NCBI GenBank assembly: GCA_028691575.1
Contig: JAQUYY010000135.1
Coordinates: 1-5,446 of the forward strand
Reading direction: 5' to 3'
Source of the DNA: Candidatus Gastranaerophilales bacterium
GTDB lineage: Bacteria; Cyanobacteriota; Vampirovibrionia; Gastranaerophilales; JAQUYY01
DNA: 5,446 bases
Shown: one piece after another, positions 1 through 5,312 of the stretch
Layout of the letters: each line of letters starts with the position of its first letter
Numbering within the stretch: position 1 is the first letter of the stretch
Notes under the pieces: model-generated
Databases searched by the model: none
What the model was told of the DNA's origin: nothing
What the model saw: only the letters and a program-made list of their open reading frames with translations
Position numbers and translations under genes: made by a program

Positions 1-33
1 TTTGATTTGAAGGGTTTTGAAAATTCAAATTAA
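1..33 (+). CDS. C-terminal end of a second copy of the third module gene (partial, enters from the left)
   Basis: The first ten codons read FDLKGFENSN followed by TAA. They match the last ten codons of the gene ending at 5126, which read FDLKDFENSN. The two differ by one synonymous change (TTG/TTA, position 9) and one G/D change (position 14). What is seen is only this 33-base stub. That it belongs to a full upstream paralogue of the helix-turn-helix gene at 3741-5126 is inferred from the matching frame, the matching stop and the identical downstream sequence. It implies that another copy of the transposition module, or at least its last gene, lies just left of the window on the same strand. 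Confidence 0.7.
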   Translation, partial: FDLKGFENSN

Positions 34-59
34 GGTTCTCGAAAAGCATAAAAATACCA

Positions 60-81
60 TAGAGTTATTGCAATAATTCTA
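60..81. promoter_or_regulatory. 22-bp near-perfect palindrome, putative operator or transposase site (copy A)
   Basis: The core TTATTGCAATAA (65-76) is a perfect 12-bp palindrome. Symmetry continues outward to 60/81 with a single mismatched pair (G64/T77). There is no loop, which fits a site for a symmetric dimeric DNA-binding protein better than an RNA hairpin. A second half-similar element, TTATTGCAAT, lies at 93-102, 28 bp away. The 22-bp palindrome is unchanged in the other repeat copy, while neighbouring bases (102-103, 121-126) have diverged. A repressor operator for the tail gene or a binding site for the element's own HTH protein are both possible. Confidence 0.5.
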
Positions 82-133
82 GTACAATCGTTTTATTGCA
101 ATGGTTTTAGGGAATTTACATGTCTTAAATAAT

Positions 134-162
134 CTGTTAATTTAATAACAGTTAAATTTAAC
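134..162. promoter_or_regulatory. Small hairpin plus adjoining perfect palindrome in the tail-gene leader (copy A)
   Basis: CTGTTA (134-139) pairs with TAACAG (146-151) around a 6-nt loop. This is immediately followed by the perfect 12-bp palindrome GTTAAATTTAAC (151-162), sharing one base. In copy B the only change here, A to G at the base matching 147, turns a U-A pair into a U-G pair, so the stem survives. The elements lie 58-86 nt before the tail-gene ATG. They may be protein sites or leader RNA structure. No T-tract follows, so a terminator is unlikely. Confidence 0.35.
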
Positions 163-219
163 TTAAAAATAATTATCGGTGGATTTTGTTAGTTAATAAA
201 AAATGAAAGGACAAATTAA

Positions 220-381
220 ATGACTCTACTAATCCCAAACACTTTTGTCGCTGGTACTCGAGCCAGAGCAGAAGATGTAAACGAAAACTTCGTTGCTTGC
301 AAAAATGCCATTGATGCTAATATTGCAAGTATTTCTGAAAACACAAGCGATATTGCTGATTTGGATACGATAAAACTATAA
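220..381 (+). pseudogene. Truncated phage tail-fibre-like protein, N-terminal fragment (53 aa)
   Basis: An ATG at 220 has AAAGGA (206-211) 8 nt upstream. The protein opens with MTLLIPNTFVAGTRARAEDV followed by NENF. The pattern N-x-F-x-x-G-T...A...VNxNF is common at the N-termini of phage tail-fibre, collar and related trimeric structural proteins, where this part anchors the fibre. After about residue 30, isoleucines recur at roughly heptad spacing, as in a fibre-type coiled coil. The frame stops at TAA 379-381 after 53 codons, far too short for a fibre. The first 32 residues equal those of the gene starting at 5313, and the two nucleotide changes in codons 1-27 are synonymous. I read this as the 5' end of a gene cut off by whatever brought in 382-1016. 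A genuine 53-aa peptide cannot be excluded. Confidence 0.6.
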
Positions 382-659
382 TCAAGCTGGTAATTTTGGA
401 TAAGGGTAATCGTGATTTTTGCTCCTATGTCGCCCTTGCTGCCTAGGTTTTTCGCCAATCAGGACAGTTCTGGAAAAATACCGCTATAACCAGTTTTTTA
501 CCGTTCAATTACCCGCTTAATTCCAGAATTATGTAATCGTTTTTTTGAAAAATTAGCCTCTAAACTATATTATATGGCTATTTTGCCCCTGTGGTGGTTT
601 TTGGTAGTTTTCCGTGGCAAAAAGGCGAAGTCGGAAGATGAGGGAAGTAGGCGGAAATG

Positions 660-688
660 TGTTTAAAACGTGACTTTTTATGTTTAAA
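660..688. repeat. Pair of TGTTTAAA direct repeats 21 bp apart
   Basis: TGTTTAAA occurs at 660-667 and 681-688. The second sits in the palindrome GTTTAAAC (682-689). A 21-bp spacing places both sites on the same face of B-DNA, as expected of cooperative binding sites. The sequence is simple and AT-rich, so chance is a real alternative. Confidence 0.3.
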
Positions 689-695
689 CCTAAAG

Positions 696-833
696 TTCAG
701 GCTGAAAATATTAACTCAGTCTTTTTTAATTCTGTTTTGTTATTTACAAAATCAGGTGTCAGTTACATGGGGTAAAGAAATTTAGCTCAAGGAGGAAGTT
801 TTAACAAGAAAAACTTGCATATTTTAGCCTGAA
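696..833. repeat. Long-range inverted repeat with 16/15-bp arms
   Basis: TTCAGGCTGAAAATAT (696-711) is the reverse complement of ATATTTTAGCCTGAA (819-833) apart from one missing base in the second arm. The arms are 107 bp apart. They could be paired binding sites in opposite orientation or the stem of a structured RNA. A further 7-bp stem (796-802 with 810-816) lies just inside the right arm. No function can be assigned from sequence alone. Confidence 0.45.
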
Positions 834-1011
834 TTATGTATTGAAAAGTAAAGAAGGAAGCATATTCGATAAATAAATGATTTTTTAGTTTTTATAGCTT
901 CCAATACTTAGATACATACGAACATAAATCTATAAACAACAACATATTTAGGGCAAAAACACTTCCAAAGTCGGAAAGAGAAGCTATCATCAACAACACA
1001 TATAGATTAAT

Positions 1012-1016
1012 AAGGG
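1012..1016 (+). promoter_or_regulatory. Shine-Dalgarno site that sets the transposase start
   Basis: AAGGG at 1012-1016 is followed by TTG (1017), ATG (1020) and ATG (1023) in one frame. Spacings are 0, 3 and 6 nt, so ATG 1023 is the best-placed start and TTG 1017 the worst. Confidence 0.5.
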
Positions 1017-1022
1017 TTGATG

Positions 1023-3077
1023 ATGACAGACAACAAGATTATAAACGTACAAGATATATGGCTTGATGTGGATACGGTTGCAAAATTAAAAGGTGTAACC
1101 AAAAGAGCCATCAGGCTTTCAATAAGACAGGGCAAATGTATTTCAAAAATAAATAATATAAGGGGAGGTAAGTCATACCGAATTCTTTTATCTTCCCTTG
1201 AGCCTGAGATACAGAATAAATATTTAAACGAATACTACAACCGCCTTGTAATAACTGAAACATCAGAACCGTTTGCTGTTATAGACAATAACAGAGAATT
1301 TAAGCAAGAAAAAATAATTACAGAAAAACAAAAACAGATTGCATTGGCAAGACTTGATATTATCAATGTATGGCAGGATTTCAGAAAAACTCAAAAGAAT
1401 AAAAGTGATGGGAATAAAAAGTTTTTAGAGCTATACAACACAGGTGAATTTTACAAAGATATTTATTTAGTACTCGGAAAGGTAACAATAGGATCTATTT
1501 ATAGGTGGAACCAACTCTTGGGCGGAACTGATGATTGGAGTTTACTCGTTTCAGATTATAAATACAAATCTTCAGGGGAGTATAGAACCAGCCTTACTCA
1601 AGATGAAATTAATATATTTATGAAACTTCTTCTTAGCCCTAATCAATTCAGCATAGGAAAGGCAATCAGTCTGACAAAACACATTCTGCACAAACGGGGA
1701 CTGGAAATTTTACCTAAAGAAATAACCTTTAGAAGATATGCCGAAAACTTTAAAAAATACAACTATGACAAATGGGTTTTAGCTAGAGAAGGTGAAAAAG
1801 CCCTTAAGGACAAAGTAGAACCTTTTATCGTAAGAGATGCAAGCATTCTTGAAGTCGGACAAATTTTGGTAGCTGATGGACACAGACTTAATTTTCAAGT
1901 AATAAATCCTTTTAACGGTAAGCCATGCAGGGCCGTGCTTGTTGGATTTTTGGATTGGCGCTCAGGTGCTCTTGTCGGGTATGAAATTATGCTGGAAGAA
2001 AATACTCAATGCATAGCAAGTGCACTGCGTAACAGTATTTTAAACCTCGGCAGAATTCCTGATATAGTTTATCAGGATAATGGCGGAGCTTTTAAAGCAA
2101 GGTTTTTCCAAGGCGGAAAGAACTTTGAAGAATTAGGATTCAGCGGATTATACGGCAGGCTTGGGATTAAATCAGTGTTTGCTGCCCCGTATAATGCGAG
2201 AGCAAAAGTAATAGAAAGATTCTTTCTTGAATTTCAAGAATCCTTTGAAAAGCTTTTACCAAGCTATATTGGAACATCAATAGATAAAAAACCTGCATAT
2301 CTAAAAAGAAACGAAAAACTCCATAAACAAATCCACAACGATTATGTACCTACAATTCAAGAAGTAATAAGAATGATAGACTGCTGGCAGGAGTACAAAA
2401 ATTCACAACCAGCTTCGAATGATAAAAACAAGACCATAGCTGAAGTGCTAGCCACTGTTAAAACTCAAAAGACAGATGAATCAATGCTTGATGATTTAAT
2501 GATGGCTCAAGATATCAAGACAATAGGACGAAACGGTATCAGGTTTTTAAAATCCGATTATTATGATGACACGCTTTATGGACTGAGAGATAAAGTATTA
2601 ATAAAATACAGCCTATTTGATTTAAGTAAAATAAAAGTTTTTTCAACCCGTGGGGAATATTTATGCACCGCACACCGTGTTATGCCAACACACCCAATGG
2701 CGGTGCATCTTGGCGATATTAAAGATGTTGAAGATTTTAAACAAAAAATAGTTAAACAGAAACAGCTAAAACGCAAAACTCTAAAAGCGGTAAAAGATTT
2801 TTATAACCTGGATGACATTAAAGAACTTGAAAAGGAGCTAGAACTTATGAGGGAAAAGCCTATTGATGAAATACCTAAATTGGTTGATAACGTAAAAATC
2901 AAAGCCAATACGGACTTAGCAAGACCAATATTCAGCAATATGTTCGAACGCTACGAATGGCATTTGAACAACGGTTGTTTAACCCCTGAAGACGAAAAAT
3001 GGGTTGAGTGCTACAAAATGACAGATGAATACAAAATGATATATGGAGAGGAGAATCAATGCAGAAAAAATTTGTAA
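1023..3077 (+). CDS. Mu-type (MuA-family) DDE transposase
   Basis: This 684-residue protein would bind the element ends, nick them and join them to target DNA. Residue numbers are from ATG 1023. Positions 8-70 form a MuA-like N-terminal winged helix (DIWLDVDTVAKLKGVTKRAI). Positions about 190-270 are helical DNA-binding segments, including ITFRRYAENFKKYNYDKW. The RNase H-fold core carries the triad D285 (LVADGH), D352 (YQDNGG) and E398 (KVIERFF). D-D spacing is 67, as between D269 and D336 of MuA; D-E spacing is 46 against 56 in MuA. A Mu-type beta-barrel region follows (about 500-560, FSTRGEYLCTAHRV), then a lysine-rich helical tail from about 570. Length is close to the 663 residues of MuA and all catalytic residues are present, so it may be active. 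Its 3' end overlaps the ATPase gene by 19 bp, indicating an operon. Upstream starts at 1017 and 1020 are possible. Confidence 0.93.
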   Translation: MTDNKIINVQDIWLDVDTVAKLKGVTKRAIRLSIRQGKCISKINNIRGGKSYRILLSSLEPEIQNKYLNEYYNRLVITETSEPFAVIDNNREFKQEKIITEKQKQIALARLDIINVWQDFRKTQKNKSDGNKKFLELYNTGEFYKDIYLVLGKVTIGSIYRWNQLLGGTDDWSLLVSDYKYKSSGEYRTSLTQDEINIFMKLLLSPNQFSIGKAISLTKHILHKRGLEILPKEITFRRYAENFKKYNYDKWVLAREGEKALKDKVEPFIVRDASILEVGQILVADGHRLNFQVINPFNGKPCRAVLVGFLDWRSGALVGYEIMLEENTQCIASALRNSILNLGRIPDIVYQDNGGAFKARFFQGGKNFEELGFSGLYGRLGIKSVFAAPYNARAKVIERFFLEFQESFEKLLPSYIGTSIDKKPAYLKRNEKLHKQIHNDYVPTIQEVIRMIDCWQEYKNSQPASNDKNKTIAEVLATVKTQKTDESMLDDLMMAQDIKTIGRNGIRFLKSDYYDDTLYGLRDKVLIKYSLFDLSKIKVFSTRGEYLCTAHRVMPTHPMAVHLGDIKDVEDFKQKIVKQKQLKRKTLKAVKDFYNLDDIKELEKELELMREKPIDEIPKLVDNVKIKANTDLARPIFSNMFERYEWHLNNGCLTPEDEKWVECYKMTDEYKMIYGEENQCRKNL

Positions 3078-3784
3078 AAACGCAAAATGTGAAAAAGTTA
3101 ATTTCTCTAATAAATAACCTTAATTCGAGACCTGCAGGTATTCCTGGAATGGCACTTGTTTACGGAGAACCCGGACTAGGGAAAACTCAAGCCGTACTTT
3201 GGTGGGCCGCTCATAATGATGTCATTTTTATCAGAGGTACAAATTTAATGACATCAAGATGGCTTTTAGAAGAAATAGTCGAAGAATTAGGGGAAGAACC
3301 GTATTTTAAAACTTCTGATTTGTTTAAACAATGTATAAAACAATTAAAAGAAAAACCCAGATTAATAATTGTTGATGAAATTGATTATCTTGCCACCGAT
3401 TATAAGGCAATTGAAACGCTTAGAGATATCCACGATAAATCAAACGCACCAATATTACTTGTGGGAATGGGTCAAGCCGATAAAAAAATCATGCGCTATA
3501 AACATTTGTATGACAGGATTTCAGAAAAATTAAAATTTAAACCTTTTAGTCAGGAAGATGTAAAAAATATAATATTACAGCTATGTGAGGTCGAAATGAC
3601 GGATTGTGCCATAAAATTTGTTTTTGAAAAAACAAACAGGTTTCGCCAATTGGTTAAATTTATAAGAAAAGCTGAAGAAATAGCAAAAGCAAATAATTTG
3701 AGCACGTTAGATGAATTTACTTTAAAGGAGTTAATAAATTATGAATCAGGAGAAATTGATAACGCTGTTAAAAAGACTAAATAA
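3059..3784 (+). CDS. MuB-like AAA+ ATPase, transposition target-selection protein
   Basis: In Mu, the B ATPase polymerises on target DNA, delivers it to the transposase and stimulates strand transfer; this 241-aa protein is the obvious counterpart. It has Walker A GEPGLGKT (36-43), Walker B LIIVDEID (102-109), a sensor-1-like strand LLVGMGQ (133-139) and a candidate arginine finger in YDRISEK (R153). A helical lid follows to the C-terminus. Walker A comes only about 35 residues from the start, so the N-terminal DNA-binding domain of the 312-aa MuB appears to be missing, as in shorter TniB/IstB-like relatives. GGAGAGGAG (3045-3053) lies 5 nt before ATG 3059. The start is inside the transposase gene (19-bp overlap), and the stop lies 44 bp inside the next gene, so the three are translationally linked. 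I am sure of the AAA+ class and confident of the role from context. Confidence 0.92.
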   Translation: MQKKFVKTQNVKKLISLINNLNSRPAGIPGMALVYGEPGLGKTQAVLWWAAHNDVIFIRGTNLMTSRWLLEEIVEELGEEPYFKTSDLFKQCIKQLKEKPRLIIVDEIDYLATDYKAIETLRDIHDKSNAPILLVGMGQADKKIMRYKHLYDRISEKLKFKPFSQEDVKNIILQLCEVEMTDCAIKFVFEKTNRFRQLVKFIRKAEEIAKANNLSTLDEFTLKELINYESGEIDNAVKKTK

Positions 3785-4670
3785 ATTTAATTTGGAAGAA
3801 GTCTCTATACTTGCAGAAATAAGTCTTGACAAGCTAAAAAATGAATTTGAACTGTTAATTGAAATGGGTATTATTAGGGAAATATCTGATGATGAATATT
3901 TATTTATTCAAGGATTAAAAACAAAAAAAACATTGTCAAATAAACAAATGAGGGATTTAGAAAAAAAGCAAAACAAATTATTTGACAATTTATACTTCTT
4001 TTTTAGGGATTATTATTTGCTTTATAACATTCCAACCGCTGAGCAATCCATTGAACTTGCCAAAATTAAATTTCTTAAAACAAACGAAAATTTTCCTGCA
4101 AATAAATTCCCGACTAATGCTGCTTTTATTTCACGTTTGAACCGGGAATTTTCAAGTTTTGTAATAAACAGATACAGAAATCAATCTAATAAAAATATTC
4201 AAAAATTTAATGAAAAATTAATTGAAATGGAACAATGTAAAAAAAGAACGAATATAAAAATGGATTGTAAGATAACAATTCGGCGAAAATTACCAGAATA
4301 TTTAGACTATACAATAAATAATTTACTTTATTTGATATTAAAATTATGCACCTTTGAAAAAGATAACTTCATGCTGAGTAAAAATTCTTATGAAATCTTA
4401 ATAAAAGAAAAATCTTACACCCTAAAGCTTTCTAAATACTACATTGCAACCTATAATATTAATTCAAACGCACTGGATGTACTTATCATTTTAATATATT
4501 TATCAAAACTAAAAGCACAGGAAAAAGACGGAAGTTTTATTATTAATATTGAAGATATTTTGTTTCTGCTAAATCGAAAATATGACTATGATAAAGAAGC
4601 TAAATTCAAAAGCCAGACTAAAAAAGAAATTATAAATTTCATGACTTTTCTTGAGGCTATTGATGTGTAA
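3741..4670 (+). CDS. Helix-turn-helix accessory protein of the transposition module, N-terminal part (309 aa before an in-frame stop)
   Basis: I do not recognise the family. AAAGGAG (3724-3730) lies 10 nt before ATG 3741, and the start is 44 bp inside the ATPase gene. Residues 1-58 look like a winged helix with a small beta wing (EMGIIREISDDEYLFI). Residues about 78-160 resemble the helical segment before the catalytic core of the transposase encoded at 1023-3077: compare FPTNAAFISRLNREFSSFVI with ITFRRYAENFKKYNYDKW, each followed by a basic stretch (NRYRNQSNKNIQKF and LAREGEKALKDKVEPF). Residues about 240-309 look like the start of a second winged helix. The TAA at 4668-4670 falls inside that domain and the same frame stays open afterwards, so this is the front of a longer gene. 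A truncated 309-aa product would keep the putative DNA-binding module. End binding or replication are suggestions from context only. Confidence 0.75.
   Translation: MNQEKLITLLKRLNKFNLEEVSILAEISLDKLKNEFELLIEMGIIREISDDEYLFIQGLKTKKTLSNKQMRDLEKKQNKLFDNLYFFFRDYYLLYNIPTAEQSIELAKIKFLKTNENFPANKFPTNAAFISRLNREFSSFVINRYRNQSNKNIQKFNEKLIEMEQCKKRTNIKMDCKITIRRKLPEYLDYTINNLLYLILKLCTFEKDNFMLSKNSYEILIKEKSYTLKLSKYYIATYNINSNALDVLIILIYLSKLKAQEKDGSFIINIEDILFLLNRKYDYDKEAKFKSQTKKEIINFMTFLEAIDV
4668..4670 (+). other. In-frame TAA interrupting the third module gene
   Basis: Starts 3741 and 4776 are in the same frame. Between this TAA and the TAA at 5124-5126 there are 151 open codons in very AT-rich DNA. The residues across the stop (FLEAIDV, stop, YGKDKKSK) read as one continuous winged-helix region. 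Every other gene here ends in TAA, so general TAA reassignment is unlikely. A nonsense mutation is the simplest reading. Readthrough, sequencing error or metagenomic assembly error remain possible. Confidence 0.8.
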
Positions 4671-5126
4671 TATGGAAAAGATAAAAAATCAAAAACAAGA
4701 TTAATCAAATTTAAAGAATATTTCCCTCAAATTAATTCAACTTTTTATTATAAAATTTGGAGCAACCCTCTTCTCTTGGAAGAAAATGAGAATCATTTAA
4801 ATTCAAATATTTTTAGAATAAGAAGTACAAGAGCAAATTTTAAAGAAAAAATGGTCTATTATTATTTATTAAATGATTTTCATAACAATAAAAATCAAAA
4901 ATGTAAACTTAGAATCAAAGATATTTTTAAATTAACAGAGTTGAAAATGAACGATTTGAATTATTGCAACAAAAAATTTCTGCTTCAAAAATGTTTTACA
5001 AATTTAGTAAAATATAATCTAATTAACTCTTGGGATTATGAAAACAAATCGGAAAAGCCAACGGAACAAGAGTTTCTTGATAGTTATGTAACCTTTGATT
5101 TAAAGGATTTTGAAAATTCAAATTAA
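4671..5126 (+). pseudogene. C-terminal part of the interrupted helix-turn-helix accessory protein
   Basis: The frame of the gene starting at 3741 continues here for 151 codons after the internal TAA. The segment before TTG 4776 is clearly protein-like (LIKFKEYFPQINSTFYYKIW), so the only in-frame candidate for a separate start, TTG 4776, would cut into a domain, and no good Shine-Dalgarno site precedes it. The final region has winged-helix character (KMVYYYLLNDF, then a recognition-helix-like stretch ending LVKYNLINSW). A winged helix on each side of the stop recalls double-winged-helix replication initiators; that is a fold-level guess. The last ten codons and the following intergenic region recur at the left edge of the window, so an upstream paralogue exists. 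If unread, this part is a remnant. If read through, the protein has about 461 residues. Confidence 0.75.
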
Positions 5127-5152
5127 GGTTCTCGAAAAGCATAAAAATACCA

Positions 5153-5174
5153 TAGAGTTATTGCAATAATTCTA
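5153..5174. promoter_or_regulatory. 22-bp near-perfect palindrome, putative operator (copy B)
   Basis: Identical to the palindrome at 60-81, with core TTATTGCAATAA at 5158-5169. It begins 27 nt after the stop of the third module gene and ends 139 nt before the tail-gene ATG. It therefore lies in the only intergenic gap of the operon, where a separate control of the tail gene would be placed. No clear terminator or consensus promoter was found in 5127-5312. The hairpin and palindrome described at 134-162 recur at 5227-5255. Confidence 0.5.
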
Positions 5175-5312
5175 GTACAATCGTTTTATTGCAAGCGTTT
5201 TAGGGAATTTACAATTTTCAAATAATCTGTTAATTTAATGACAGTTAAATTTAACTTAAAAATAATTATCGGTGGATTTTGTTAGTTAATAAAAAATGAA
5301 AGGACAAATTAA

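Larger units (their letters stand above)
1..353 (+). repeat. Long direct repeat, copy A (partner 5094-5446)
   Basis: Every base of 1-353 aligns without a gap to 5094-5446 (constant offset 5,093). By hand count there are 11 mismatches in the first 300 positions and 11 in the last 53. The repeat spans the end of the third module gene, a 186-nt intergenic region and the 5' end of a tail-fibre-like gene. It probably extends left beyond the window. It is far too long to be a target-site duplication and carries coding sequence, so it reflects two related gene junctions and not transposon termini. Confidence 0.95.
382..1016. other. 635-bp gene-free region: probable left-end/control region of the transposition module
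   Basis: All three forward frames are broken by frequent stops, and no reverse-strand gene with a ribosome site is visible. The part from about 400 to 660 is visibly richer in G+C than the rest of the window. The rest is AT-rich with short repeats: a GTAATCGT-plus-T-run motif at 406-421 and 533-547, TGTTTAAA at 660-667 and 681-688, AAGTCGGAA at 628-636 and 968-976, an inverted pair at 696-711/819-833, and another at 927-934/1001-1008. In Mu-type elements the sequence before the A gene carries the end-binding sites, operators and early promoter, so the location fits. I could not fix a TG...CA terminus or a convincing promoter. Mu's usual divergent repressor gene is not visible here. Confidence 0.5.

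Noticed and set aside
1..353. Template/variable repeat pair of a diversity-generating retroelement
   Set aside because: The differences are not confined to adenines, the repeat covers a gene start and not a gene end, and no reverse transcriptase is present.
216..458. Reverse-strand ORF of 80 codons
   Set aside because: It starts at TTG with no ribosome site, has a stop immediately upstream and runs antisense to the well-supported tail-gene start. Only its GSKGDIGAK stretch is mentioned, as a possible remnant.
680..775. Forward ORF of 31 codons starting MFKPKVQAENINSV
   Set aside because: It reads somewhat protein-like but has no ribosome site, and the frame is broken by several stops downstream. 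It could be a remnant but cannot be supported.
657..785. Forward ORF of 42 codons (ATG 657 to TAG 783-785)
   Set aside because: It has only a poor upstream AGGCGG-like sequence and no recognisable protein character.
841..874. Promoter with TTGAAA at 841-846 before the transposase
   Set aside because: No hexamer close to TATAAT lies at 16-18 bp; the best options are TATTCG or ATTCGA, too weak in such AT-rich DNA.
2576..2776. Reverse-strand ORF of 66 codons
   Set aside because: It lies wholly antisense to the transposase gene with no supporting signals, so it is a shadow ORF.
4668..4670. Alternative genetic code with TAA read as an amino acid
   Set aside because: The transposase, the ATPase and the end of the third gene all use TAA as their stop, and no suppressor tRNA is visible.
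5127..5312. Rho-independent terminator after the transposition operon
   Set aside because: The palindromes present have AT-rich stems and no following T-run, so they do not look like a terminator.
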